Source: Brucella intermedia LMG 3301 (GTDB lineage Bacteria; Pseudomonadota; Alphaproteobacteria; Rhizobiales; Rhizobiaceae). Taken from it: DNA of 64,000 nt. The notes beneath the pieces are model-generated. The model saw only the letters and a list, made by a program, of their open reading frames with translations, was not told where the DNA came from and made no database searches. Every line of letters begins with the position of its first letter. The stretch's first letter is position 1. A program made the translations under genes and the position numbers. Positions 36,708 to 46,525 of the stretch are shown here, one piece after another. The DNA is taken from NCBI RefSeq assembly GCF_000182645.1, contig NZ_ACQA01000001.1, positions 1,612,001 through 1,676,000 on the forward strand. Direction: 5' to 3'.

Positions 36708-38018
36708 TTAGGCCCTCAGCGTCCGGCCCACTGAGCGATAGTCAAGCCCGGTACCGGCAATGTCCTCGGCCTTGTAGACATTGCGCAGATCGATCAGCAC
36801 ATTTCCGGCCATGACACCGGCCACCCGTTTCAGATCGAGCGCACGATAGGCGTTCCATTCCGTCAGCAGAGCCACGACACCCGCCCCCTCTGCAGCTTCA
36901 TAGGCTGAATTGCACCAGACAACATCGGGCAGCACCGCGCGGGCCGCGTCCATGGCTTCCGGGTCGTGCGCCTGAACCTTGATTCCGGCCTTCTGTATGG
37001 CCGCGATAATGTCGAGCGCGGGAGACTCGCGAATATCGTCGGTGTTCGGCTTGAAGGCCACCCCGAGAACAGCAACCCTGTCCGCACCGCTCTCCTTGGC
37101 GGCGGTCACGATCCGTTCCGCCATGGATTGCTTGCGGGTTTCATTGACCGCGATCACCTGTTCGATCAGCGACTGACGCGCCTCGTATTTCTTGCCGGTT
37201 GCAGCAAAGGCGCGCGTATCTTTCGGGAAGCACGATCCGCCGAAACCCGGTCCTGCGTGCAGGAACTTGGATCCGATACGATTATCCATGCCGATGGCGC
37301 GAGCCACTTCCTGCACATTGCCGCCGGTCTTCTCGCAAAGGTCGGCGACCTCGTTGATGAAAGTCACCTTCATGGCCAGAAAGGCATTGGCCGCATATTT
37401 GATGATTTCCGCATTTTCCAGCGACGTGACGACCATCGGCGTTTCACGCAGGTAAAGCGGACGATAGAGGCGCTGCATTGCGGCCTTGCCGCGCTCGTCC
37501 TCCACGCCGACGACCACACGGTCGGGTCGCATGAAATCCTCGATTGCCGAGCCTTCCCGCAGGAATTCCGGGTTGGACACCATCGAGAACGGTACGCCCG
37601 GATTGGCGGCCTTGATGCGGTCGCGTATGCGCGCATTGGTGCCGACCACGACTGTCGACTTGATGACGACGACGGCGCCGGGCTTCATGGCGGCGGCGAT
37701 TTCATCCGCAGCAGCCTCGATATATTGCAGGTCCGCCTCGCCGTCGCCGCGACGGGACGGCGTGCCGACCGCGATGAAGATGACATCGGCATCCGCGACA
37801 CTTGCCGGAAGGTCAGTGCTGAACTCCAGCCGGCCATCGCGAATGTTGCGGGTCATCAATTCATCGAGACCCGGCTCGAAGATGGTGACCTTACCGGCCT
37901 TCAGCCGTTCGATGATCGACGGATTCTTGTCGACGCAGGTGACGTGAAAGCCGAATTCGGCAAAACACACACCCGAAACCAGCCCCACATAGCCCGTTCC
38001 GATCATCGCCAGCTTCAT
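36708..38018 (-). CDS. ugd: UDP-glucose 6-dehydrogenase
   Basis: The enzyme oxidises UDP-glucose to UDP-glucuronate with two NAD+. The 436-residue protein shows the N-terminal NAD loop GTGYVG (7-12), the catalytic cysteine C263 in GFGGSCFPKDTRA, NAFLAMKVTFINE and the C-terminal GVAFKPNTDDIRESPA. UDP-GlcA is the precursor of UDP-galacturonate and other uronic or pentose donors used in LPS and exopolysaccharide. It is convergent with the GT2-LABN pair, which may use its product after epimerisation. Confidence 0.96.
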   Translation of the reverse strand: MKLAMIGTGYVGLVSGVCFAEFGFHVTCVDKNPSIIERLKAGKVTIFEPGLDELMTRNIRDGRLEFSTDLPASVADADVIFIAVGTPSRRGDGEADLQYIEAAADEIAAAMKPGAVVVIKSTVVVGTNARIRDRIKAANPGVPFSMVSNPEFLREGSAIEDFMRPDRVVVGVEDERGKAAMQRLYRPLYLRETPMVVTSLENAEIIKYAANAFLAMKVTFINEVADLCEKTGGNVQEVARAIGMDNRIGSKFLHAGPGFGGSCFPKDTRAFAATGKKYEARQSLIEQVIAVNETRKQSMAERIVTAAKESGADRVAVLGVAFKPNTDDIRESPALDIIAAIQKAGIKVQAHDPEAMDAARAVLPDVVWCNSAYEAAEGAGVVALLTEWNAYRALDLKRVAGVMAGNVLIDLRNVYKAEDIAGTGLDYRSVGRTLRA

Positions 38019-38094
38019 ATGTTCAGTCCTTCAGTTTGCCTTCGCGAGAGCCTGATGAGATTCCGGCTCCGGTTTGCCGGAAATGGAGGCGTTA

Positions 38095-38170
38095 GAGAAC
38101 CGGAGCATCGTTCACTTAAAGTTACATGCGGACCGGAAGCGTCAAACAACACCATTTGCAGGCTGCCAGA
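38095..38170. repeat. Partial copy of the palindromic repeat
   Basis: Matches the right-hand interior of copies A and B: GAGAACCGGAGC, ACATG-GACCGGAAGCG and ACCATTTGCAG in the same order. The terminal inverted repeats are missing. It lies between ugd and the lyxose isomerase gene. Confidence 0.65.
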
Positions 38171-38188
38171 ACCGAAATATCGGTAGGA

Positions 38189-38875
38189 TCACAGCCATTT
38201 GTCGTAGTCCGACACCAACAGATGCAGCGGCTTCTCGTTTTCTTCGATATTCGAAAAGCGGCCGATCGGCTCGCGGAAAATATTGTCAGTCAGATCGTCG
38301 TTGACGGTCGAAACTTCACCGATCAACACGTCACCGCCCTCGCCCCAGAAGGCATGCCAGTTGCCGGGCAGCAGCGTCACGCTTTCACCAGGCTGCAGCT
38401 TCAGGTGAGCGCCGGCCTTCTGCGTCACAAGGCGTCCGTCGGTTGCGACCGTCACGTCGGTTTTCTCGTCCACGCTGCCGTCGGGCCGTGAATTGAACAG
38501 TTCGAGCACCAGCGTGCCGCCGCCGCGATTGATGATGTCTTCAGCCTTCACCACATGGCGATGCATCGGAGAAAGCTGGTTCTTGCGCGAGATCATGATC
38601 TTCTCGGCATAGAGCATGCCGCCGCCCCGCTTGAGGTCCTCGGCATTGCCGTTGCGCGTGGTGAAGAGGAACAGTCCGAGATCGGCGAACTTGCCCTGTC
38701 CGTAGTCCGTAATATCCCAGCCGAGACGCGCATCGCGGATTGCACGCGCATCAGACGAGGTGCGTACCTTCAGTTCCTCGGGCGACCAATAGGCGAAGGG
38801 CGGCATGACATAGCCGAAAGAGCGGATGAAAGCGTCGCTTTCGCGGATGATTTCGTTGATTTCAGAACGTTTCAT
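38189..38875 (-). CDS. D-lyxose/D-mannose ketol-isomerase family protein
   Basis: A 228-residue cupin-fold isomerase. Metal ligands are visible in MHRHVVKAEDI (H105, H107, E112) and GNWHAFWGEG (H174). It matches the D-lyxose isomerase family, which interconverts D-lyxose and D-xylulose and often also D-mannose and D-fructose. The start is the ATG at 38875 (GGAGG 12 bases upstream); a GTG two codons earlier is possible. No sugar transporter or kinase genes adjoin it, so the physiological substrate is open. Confidence 0.82.
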   Translation of the reverse strand: MKRSEINEIIRESDAFIRSFGYVMPPFAYWSPEELKVRTSSDARAIRDARLGWDITDYGQGKFADLGLFLFTTRNGNAEDLKRGGGMLYAEKIMISRKNQLSPMHRHVVKAEDIINRGGGTLVLELFNSRPDGSVDEKTDVTVATDGRLVTQKAGAHLKLQPGESVTLLPGNWHAFWGEGGDVLIGEVSTVNDDLTDNIFREPIGRFSNIEENEKPLHLLVSDYDKWL

Positions 38876-39152
38876 GGCCACCGAGCCTCCCATGGAATGA
38901 AACAGATTGGGATATGGTTGACGTGGTAACTGGCTTTTAAACCAATTTGCAATCCCGGAAACGCTCCGCAGGCGCATGTAACACACATTTGCGATGATCT
39001 GGCTGCGCCGCAAAAGCGACATTTTGGCGTGTCGTCTTTACGCGAAAACCATGTCGCATCCCAATGCGCGTTTAGAATAGTTCAGTGATTGAATCAGGAT
39101 AACGGAAGCCAGCTCACAGACCTCGGGAGATGTGGGCAAGCCATTGAGATAA

Positions 39153-40508
<1,356 letters not shown>

Positions 40509-40540
40509 TACCGTAATACGAAGCGAGAAGTGAGAAGGCC

Positions 40541-41653
40541 ATGCAGCCTCTGAAATATCTGGATGAGATGCTGCCGTGGAACGACAGGTTGCAGATGCTG
40601 GAATGCATCTCGGCCATCGAAGAAGCGCCAGACGTCATGACCTTCTCCTTCAAGACCGCCGAGGACAACTGGTTCCGCTATACGCCGGGCCAGTTCGTCA
40701 CCCTTGAACTGCCGATTGAACGGGCCGACGGGCTGGGGCCGGTGCTGCGGACCTATACGCTGTCCTCGACCCCTTCCCGTCCCTACCATATCTCCGTCAC
40801 CGTCAAGGCGCAGAAGGGCAGCATCGGCACGCGCTGGATGCTCGACAATCTGCGCCCGCCGATGAAGATCAAGGCTTACGGGCCGAATGGCGATTTCTCG
40901 CTCGCCAACCATCCCGGCGAAAAATATCTCTTCGTCTCCGCCGGTTCCGGCATAACGCCGATGGTCTCCATGACCCGCTGGCTCTTCGATTGTGCACCTG
41001 CGACCGACGTCGCCTTCATCAACTGCGCCCGGACGCCGGACGACATCATTTTCCGCCGGGAACTGGAATTGCTTTCGGGCCGCATGGAAGCCATGCGGCT
41101 GGCCTTTATCGTCGAGCAATCCTCGGCGCGCCATGTCTGGCCAGGCCTGCACGGGCGCATCGACCGTGCCCGGCTCGAACTGCTTGCGCCAGACTTCCTG
41201 CACCGCACGGTTTTCTGCTGCGGCCCGGAGCCGTTCATGAACGGAGTGCGCGGCCTGCTGGAAGATGCCGGCTTCAACATGGCCAACTACCATCAGGAAA
41301 GCTTTAATCCGGCGAGCGAGATTTCGTCGGTTCCGGTGCCTTCAACACTTTCCGAGACGGCTGCGGCAGCCCCCGCCGCCCCGGCGGTAGCGTCCGCCAG
41401 CGTCGTCTTCAGCCTTTCCGGCGTGGAAGTGGAATGCACGGAAAACGACACGATCCTGCTTGCGGCACGCAATGGCGGGCTCAAGATTCCGAGCGCCTGC
41501 GAGTTCGGCATCTGCGGCACCTGCAAGGTGAAGTGCCTCGGCGGCGAGACCGAAATGAACCACAATGGCGGCATCCGCGATGACGAGATCGCGGAAGGCT
41601 ATATCCTCGCCTGCTGCAGCCGCCCGCGCGGCCGCGTGGAGATCGATGCCTGA
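40541..41653 (+). CDS. gbcB: Betaine demethylase reductase component (GbcB-like)
   Basis: A 370-residue electron-transfer protein feeding the upstream Rieske oxygenase. Order of domains: FAD-binding ferredoxin reductase (RTYTLSS at 70-76), NAD-binding domain (GSGITP 135-140, CCGPEPFM 226-233), an alanine/proline-rich linker (262-285), and a C-terminal plant-type 2Fe-2S ferredoxin with C320, C325, C328 and C358. This C-terminal cluster layout is that of GbcB. The pair lacks the sarcosine or dimethylglycine oxidation genes nearby. Confidence 0.85.
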   Translation: MQPLKYLDEMLPWNDRLQMLECISAIEEAPDVMTFSFKTAEDNWFRYTPGQFVTLELPIERADGLGPVLRTYTLSSTPSRPYHISVTVKAQKGSIGTRWMLDNLRPPMKIKAYGPNGDFSLANHPGEKYLFVSAGSGITPMVSMTRWLFDCAPATDVAFINCARTPDDIIFRRELELLSGRMEAMRLAFIVEQSSARHVWPGLHGRIDRARLELLAPDFLHRTVFCCGPEPFMNGVRGLLEDAGFNMANYHQESFNPASEISSVPVPSTLSETAAAAPAAPAVASASVVFSLSGVEVECTENDTILLAARNGGLKIPSACEFGICGTCKVKCLGGETEMNHNGGIRDDEIAEGYILACCSRPRGRVEIDA

Positions 41654-41686
41654 CCTTGCAGTCACAGCACGAGTTCTGGAAAAGGC

Positions 41687-41908
41687 TTAGGCTTTTTTCA
41701 GAAACTCGGTCCGCAGCACCAATCCCTTGACCTGCTTGGTGCTGCAATCGACTTCCGCCGGGTTTCCGGTAAGGCGAATGCCCTTGACCAGCGTTCCCCG
41801 CTTCAATGTGGTGGAGGTTCCCTTCACCTTCAGGTCCTTGATGAGCGTGACGGAATCGCCGTCATTCAACTGGGTGCCATTGCTGTCGCGGACGATTACG
41901 TCTGTCAT
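41687..41908 (-). CDS. PhnA-domain protein (YjdM C-terminal type)
   Basis: A 73-residue protein equal to the PhnA domain only (VRDSNGTQLNDGDSVTLIKDLKVKG...). The N-terminal zinc ribbon of full-length YjdM proteins is missing. Despite the historical link to alkylphosphonate operons no phosphonate genes are near, and the function is unknown. The start ATG at 41908 has GGAAACC upstream. Confidence 0.85.
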   Translation of the reverse strand: MTDVIVRDSNGTQLNDGDSVTLIKDLKVKGTSTTLKRGTLVKGIRLTGNPAEVDCSTKQVKGLVLRTEFLKKA

Positions 41909-42023
41909 GATGGTTTCCTGTCTGGTGTCTGATCTGGATCGTCCGTAGCACCCTTGCCGATGTTATACCAGAACGCGGCTTATAGCTTACCTCGCAAAAC
42001 CTCTTCGGCTCTTGCCGTGGCAC

Positions 42024-42068
42024 GCATCTTGTCCGAAAACCGGTTCCCACTTTCCAGGATGCGCTCTA
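42024..42068. repeat. REP-like intergenic repeat, copy upstream of pncA
   Basis: Core GAAAACCGGTTCCCACTTTC flanked by GCATC and GATGC and ending GCTCTA, the same family as 26294-26365. It lies between the PhnA-domain gene and pncA. Confidence 0.7.
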
Positions 42069-42104
42069 TATCTGGTTGCAAAACAAGCCAAGCGGGAGCG
42101 CTTC

Positions 42105-42734
42105 ATGATCGGTCATGCACTTGTGGTTATCGACGTCCAGAATGATTTCTGCCCCGGCGGTTCGCTGGCGGTTGATCGCGGCGATGAAATCATTCCGACC
42201 GTCAACCGGCTGATTGAGGAAAGCGAAAACGTCATCCTCACGCAGGACTGGCACCCTGCCAACCATTCAAGCTTTGCTTCGACCCACCCTCGCGCCAGGC
42301 CTTTCGATACGGTCGAAATGGCCTATGGCCTGCAGACGCTCTGGCCCGACCATTGTGTGCAAGGCAGCCGCGGAGCGGATTTCCACCCGGACCTGCAATG
42401 GACGCGGGCGCAGCTCGTCATCCGCAAGGGTTTTCGGATCGGCATAGACAGCTATTCAGCATTCTTCGAGAACGATCATAAAACGCCGACCGGCCTTGGC
42501 GGATATTTGCGCGAACGCAATATCGGCTCGCTCACCCTGGTGGGCCTCGCCACCGATTTCTGCGTCGCTTATTCAGCGCTTGATGCCGTGACCCAGGGCT
42601 TTCAGGTGCGCGTCCGTCTCGATGCCTGCCGCGGCATTGACCTCAACGGCTCGATGGACATCATGCTCGAAAGGATGAAACAGGCTGGCGTCGAACTGAT
42701 CGACGAGCCTGTTTCGGCATCCCACTTACTCTAG
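42105..42734 (+). CDS. pncA: Nicotinamidase PncA
   Basis: PncA hydrolyses nicotinamide to nicotinate for the NAD salvage pathway. The 209-residue protein has the catalytic triad D10, K108 and C153 (ATDFCVAY), and metal ligands D48, H50 and H54 in QDWHPANHS. The start is the ATG at 42105 with GGGAGCG upstream. Its stop overlaps the convergent DUF2165 stop by nine bases, so the two transcripts share an end. Pyrazinamide would be a substrate by family. Confidence 0.94.
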   Translation: MIGHALVVIDVQNDFCPGGSLAVDRGDEIIPTVNRLIEESENVILTQDWHPANHSSFASTHPRARPFDTVEMAYGLQTLWPDHCVQGSRGADFHPDLQWTRAQLVIRKGFRIGIDSYSAFFENDHKTPTGLGGYLRERNIGSLTLVGLATDFCVAYSALDAVTQGFQVRVRLDACRGIDLNGSMDIMLERMKQAGVELIDEPVSASHLL

Positions 42735-43223
42735 CTCACCGTCCGGCATGGCGATAAAGATCAGCACGGCGATGATGGTGATGAAGAACCGGAACGCGGA
42801 TTCAATCCCGTTCCAGGTCTGCGACATCCACATGCCGAACCATTCCCCGCCGACCGACATGAAGCCGACCTGCCAGACCAGAAAACCGAGCGACAGGCCC
42901 GCAATGGCCCACTTCTTGGAGCGGTTGAAGCTCGCCGCCCGGTCGGTCAGGCGGCCAAGCATGGCAAAAGCCCCAATCCAGCACAGGATCGCCGTCAGCG
43001 TTTCCGCCGCGATGATCAGAATATAGGCGGCATTGTGCAGCATCGGATTACCGATGGCACGGTACTTGATCGTGGCATCGGGAAAGATCGTGTCCATCAT
43101 CAGAACGTGCTGCACGAAGGCGAAATTGGTATCGTAATCGGTGATATTGCCGAACGAAACCAGCGTTGCGAAAAAGGCTATTGCCGCCACGAAGGCGGTC
43201 TTGCTCAACCGTGTAACAACCAT
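42726..43223 (-). CDS. DUF2165 family membrane protein
   Basis: A 165-residue protein with four membrane helices (about 10-28, 60-80, 100-120, 135-155), matching DUF2165: FGNITDYDTNFAFVQHVLMMDTIFP is its diagnostic block. The function is unknown. The start ATG at 43223 has GGGGAGGG about ten bases upstream. It overlaps pncA tail to tail by nine bases and lies downstream of the DUF475 gene across a terminator. Confidence 0.85.
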   Translation of the reverse strand: MVVTRLSKTAFVAAIAFFATLVSFGNITDYDTNFAFVQHVLMMDTIFPDATIKYRAIGNPMLHNAAYILIIAAETLTAILCWIGAFAMLGRLTDRAASFNRSKKWAIAGLSLGFLVWQVGFMSVGGEWFGMWMSQTWNGIESAFRFFITIIAVLIFIAMPDGELE

Positions 43224-43344
43224 GGAAACGTGCCCTCCCCAGTGAAGCCGCATCGCTGCATTCGAGACGACCCGCGGCAAATTGCGAAACCCATCGCAAT
43301 GATCAATGGTCCTCAACTCCGGCGATTCGGTCAAGACCAACAAA

Positions 43345-43369
43345 AAAGGGCAGCGTAAGCTGCCCCTTT
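43345..43369 (-). terminator. Terminator after DUF475 gene
   Basis: GGGCAGC (43348-43354) pairs with GCTGCCC (43359-43365) around a GTAA loop. The minus strand continues into six Ts. Located between the DUF475 and DUF2165 genes. Confidence 0.75.
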
Positions 43370-43391
43370 GTTCAGACTGCACGAGGCAAGG

Positions 43392-44459
43392 CTAGTGCCC
43401 TGTGACCTCTTCGGCTTCTTCCTGCCAGTTCGGATTGAGCCGGTTGTAGCGCAACGAAGACATGAACGAGAGACCGATCAGGGCCGCACCGATAAGGCCG
43501 GTGATGACTTCCGGAATATGCACCAGTGTCTGGACATACATGATGACCGCCAGAACCAGGATTGCATAGAAAGCGCCATGTTCAAGATAGCGGTACTGGC
43601 CCAGCGTCTTGCGCTCGACAAGCATGATGGTGAGCGAACGCACATAGAAGGCGCCGATGCCAAGGCCGATGGCGATAATGAACAGGTTCGTGGTGAGCGC
43701 GAAGGCACCGATAACACCGTCGAACGAGAAGCTGGCATCCAGAACTTCCAGATAGATGAAGGCGCCAAGACCGCCGCGATGGACCATGTCCATCTGTTCC
43801 TGCGTCGCATCCAGCACCTCGCCCAGCCCTTCGACGGCAAGGAAGGTCAGAAGGCCGAACAGCGCCGCAATCAGGAATGTGTGCGAATGTTCGGCATCCA
43901 GCTGGTAGGAGAAGAAGATGATCAGCGCGATTGCGACCCCGATTTCCACTCCCTGCACGGAAGCGAACTTCGACATGCGGCTTTCGATGGCCTTGATCCA
44001 GTGCACATCCTTTTCGACATCGAAGAAGTACTTCATGCCGACCATCAGCAGGAACGTACCGCCGAAGGCGGCGATGCCGGTGTGCGATTCCGAGATCACG
44101 CGGGCATATTCATCAGGCTGCCAGATGGCGAGTTTCAGTGCCGAGATCGGATCGGTCCACATGGCAACCGCGACAATGGCGAGCGGGAAGATGATGCGCA
44201 TGCCGAAAACGGCAATGATAATGCCCCAGGTCAGAAAGCGGTGCTGCCATTCCGGGGTCATGTCGCGCAGGATGCGCGCATTGACGATGGCGTTATCGAA
44301 GGAAAGCGAAATTTCCAGAACGCTGAGAACCGCACAGATGATGAAGACGGAGACCATTCCCCCAAAAGTGCCGGTCAATTCGTAACCGAGCCAGACGGCA
44401 CCTGCGAGACCCAATACGGTAAAAACCATGGGCCAGATAAAATAGCGAAGAGTGGCCAT
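43392..44459 (-). CDS. DUF475/TerC-like membrane protein
   Basis: A 355-residue protein with about nine or ten membrane helices of the LysE/TerC superfamily. Two intramembrane acidic motifs, SLSFDNAIVNA (D55) and ASFSFDGVIGAFA, are the repeated TerC-type signature thought to bind a metal such as Mn(II) or Ca(II). The function of DUF475 members is unproven. The ATG at 44459 is used; the longer frame adds 30 residues without a ribosome-binding site. Confidence 0.82.
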   Translation of the reverse strand: MATLRYFIWPMVFTVLGLAGAVWLGYELTGTFGGMVSVFIICAVLSVLEISLSFDNAIVNARILRDMTPEWQHRFLTWGIIIAVFGMRIIFPLAIVAVAMWTDPISALKLAIWQPDEYARVISESHTGIAAFGGTFLLMVGMKYFFDVEKDVHWIKAIESRMSKFASVQGVEIGVAIALIIFFSYQLDAEHSHTFLIAALFGLLTFLAVEGLGEVLDATQEQMDMVHRGGLGAFIYLEVLDASFSFDGVIGAFALTTNLFIIAIGLGIGAFYVRSLTIMLVERKTLGQYRYLEHGAFYAILVLAVIMYVQTLVHIPEVITGLIGAALIGLSFMSSLRYNRLNPNWQEEAEEVTGH

Positions 44460-44869
44460 TGCAAACCATCGGATTATTATTGTTATCAAACGGAAACAGG
44501 CAATGGACACCGCGCAACGAACCCGCGAAGCGAAGCCCGCTTCCCGCATCCGTTCTACCTGACCACTGCTCTTCCCGCCAAGGCGTAAAGGCTATGTAAG
44601 TAGCATGTCAGATGCAAACAAGAGAAAGCGTGGCAATAAATTGGCAATTTTGCGGATTTGATGTGCTGAAATATTTCGTTACTATTCCGTGATACTAAAG
44701 TCGAACCCACCCGCCCTCTCCTGCCTTGCTCCCGGCAGTAAAATCCTCTCCACATGATCGCTCTGTACGAATTGTCACGTGGTAAAAACTTAATCTCAAC
44801 ATAGATTCCGGGTGCGGATCGCGGTCAGCAATGGCTGCGCACTTTTACAGGAATGAAGGAACTCAGCAG
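44460..44869. other. Gene-free region upstream of DUF475 and 44870 genes
   Basis: These 410 bases hold no supported gene. The region is AT-rich around 44620-44700 and 44780-44810 and should contain the divergent promoters of its flanking genes. I see no repeat or terminator. Confidence 0.5.
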
Positions 44870-45139
44870 ATGATTGCTCCGGAAGAACTGCAGCGCCGAA
44901 TTGAGAAAAGACTTGCCGAGAGCAGTTTTACACAGCCCGAACTGCTTATCCGCCGGGCACACCGCGTGGCGCTCGAAGGCAAGAACGGATCGGCCTCCGA
45001 CGCCAACGCGCTGCTGAAGGAAGCCGGTTCGCAAATCGGTCTGCAGGAACTGACCGAAATCATCGACCACAGGCCCTGGCTGCTCGAAATCATTATCAAC
45101 AGCGCAGGAAAAAACGGCAGCAATTCCGGCCATCACTAG
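44870..45139 (+). CDS. Small hypothetical protein
   Basis: An 89-residue soluble protein of unknown family, charged and probably helical in the first half (PEELQRRIEKRLAESSFTQPELLIRRAHRVALEG) and ending GSNSGHH. The start is the ATG at 44870 with AAGGAA eight bases upstream; the frame reaches 44831 without a site. Codon use resembles its neighbours. No signal peptide or membrane helix. It is monocistronic. Confidence 0.6.
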   Translation: MIAPEELQRRIEKRLAESSFTQPELLIRRAHRVALEGKNGSASDANALLKEAGSQIGLQELTEIIDHRPWLLEIIINSAGKNGSNSGHH

Positions 45140-45388
45140 CTTGCGACAATGGGCGGGAAAGATGCGTATTTGCGCTGATATACTGGCTTTCAGGCAGCAA
45201 CGGCAGAAGAGCGCCGTGCAGCGCTGCCACCAATAAATTGCAACGCCCGTTTAAAATCCACAGAACAAACACCAGTACAAGTAAGAATTTTCATTTTATT
45301 TCCCAAAGCGATTAACATATATATGGAGAAAGATTTGATTCCGATGTATTATCAGGAATGCTAATACATAATTGAGGGGGTTTTTTCA

Positions 45389-46240
45389 GTGAAAGACGGA
45401 AAATCACGTAACCAGAACGGGAATTTACTGTTAAAATTTTACAGAAGTATTATATTAGCATCGTCTGTTTTAATTGGAACATCAACGGCATCGCTCGCAG
45501 CCGATGCCGTAGCAGCACAACCAGAAATTCAGGACCAGCAGCGCTGGCAGGTGATTGTCAGCCCTTATCTGTGGGGCGCGTCGCTCAATGGTAGCGCCGG
45601 ATTGCTTGGCCGCAGCACCGACGTGAATATGCCGTTCAGCGAGATTTTCGACAATCTCGATATGGGTGTGATGGGCAATGTCGATATCACCAACGGCACG
45701 TTCGGCTTTTTCATTGACGGGCAGTACGTCAAGACCAGCCAGGACGAAAGCCTCCGCGACAATGAGCTTGCTCTCGACATCAAGACGGCGAGCCTGTCGG
45801 CTGGCGCTTACTATCGCATCTATGAGCAGCAGCTCGAAGGAACGACGCTATTCGGAAACCAGCGCGTCTTCGCGATTGAACCGACGGTCGGCGTTCGCTG
45901 GACAAAGCTTGAAGCAGGATTGCAGGTTGGCCGCTTCAGCGAAACGAGCAAGGTGGAATGGACAGACCCGTTCGTGGGAACGCGCGTCTTCTATGATATC
46001 AACGATCGCTGGAACATTTTTGCGGAAGCCGACATTGGCGGTTTTGGCGCCGGCACTAAGCTCAGCGCCAACGGCCAGATCTATCTCGGTTACCGCACGA
46101 TGGTTTTCGACGTGCCCACGACGTTCCGCGTCGGTTATCGGGCGCTATATCAGGATTACAAGGACAACGATACGATTGCGAAGTTCAAGTATGACGTGAC
46201 CCAGCACGGGCCGGTCGTCGGCTTCTCCGTCTCGTTCTGA
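45389..46240 (+). CDS. Outer-membrane beta-barrel protein
   Basis: A 283-residue precursor with a signal peptide (about 1-38, cleavage near SLAADA), then alternating aromatic and polar strands, glycine-rich turns (GGFGAGTKLSANGQIYLGYR) and a C-terminal phenylalanine (SVSF), the hallmark of Bam-dependent barrels. The function is unknown; it could be a porin-like or adhesin-like protein. It begins with GTG at 45389 after GAGGGGG. The 150 bases upstream are unusually AT-rich, and the signal region is richer in A/T than the rest. A terminator follows at 46269. Confidence 0.75.
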   Translation: MKDGKSRNQNGNLLLKFYRSIILASSVLIGTSTASLAADAVAAQPEIQDQQRWQVIVSPYLWGASLNGSAGLLGRSTDVNMPFSEIFDNLDMGVMGNVDITNGTFGFFIDGQYVKTSQDESLRDNELALDIKTASLSAGAYYRIYEQQLEGTTLFGNQRVFAIEPTVGVRWTKLEAGLQVGRFSETSKVEWTDPFVGTRVFYDINDRWNIFAEADIGGFGAGTKLSANGQIYLGYRTMVFDVPTTFRVGYRALYQDYKDNDTIAKFKYDVTQHGPVVGFSVSF

Positions 46241-46268
46241 TCGCGTTAGATTTCATCTCACTTGTTCG

Positions 46269-46294
46269 ACCCGCCGGCCCGACCGGCGGGTTTT
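46269..46294 (+). terminator. Terminator after outer-membrane protein gene
   Basis: ACCCGCCGG (46269-46277) pairs perfectly with CCGGCGGGT (46283-46291), followed by TTTT. Confidence 0.85.
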
Positions 46295-46525
46295 GCTATT
46301 CGCCCGCGTCGATTGGCGCAATATGCCTGCCCAAACTGGGAAATGATCAGGCTCCGGATTGACAGGCCATCGGCCTAAGTAAAATTCAACCACTTCTCCC
46401 TAATATTAGCGGGTACTATGCCGGGTATCGGAGCGCAGCGGAAAGCGGCTCTCGGAAAAGATATCCGCCAGAACAATGCGCTGGAGCAGCTCCGATTGAC
46501 TGGAAGCGCTCCAAGGGGGGAATAA

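Noticed and set aside
41680..41700. Hairpin after gbcB (AAAAGGCTTAGGCTTTTTT region)
   Set aside because: The arms do not form a stable complementary stem; only a T-run is present.
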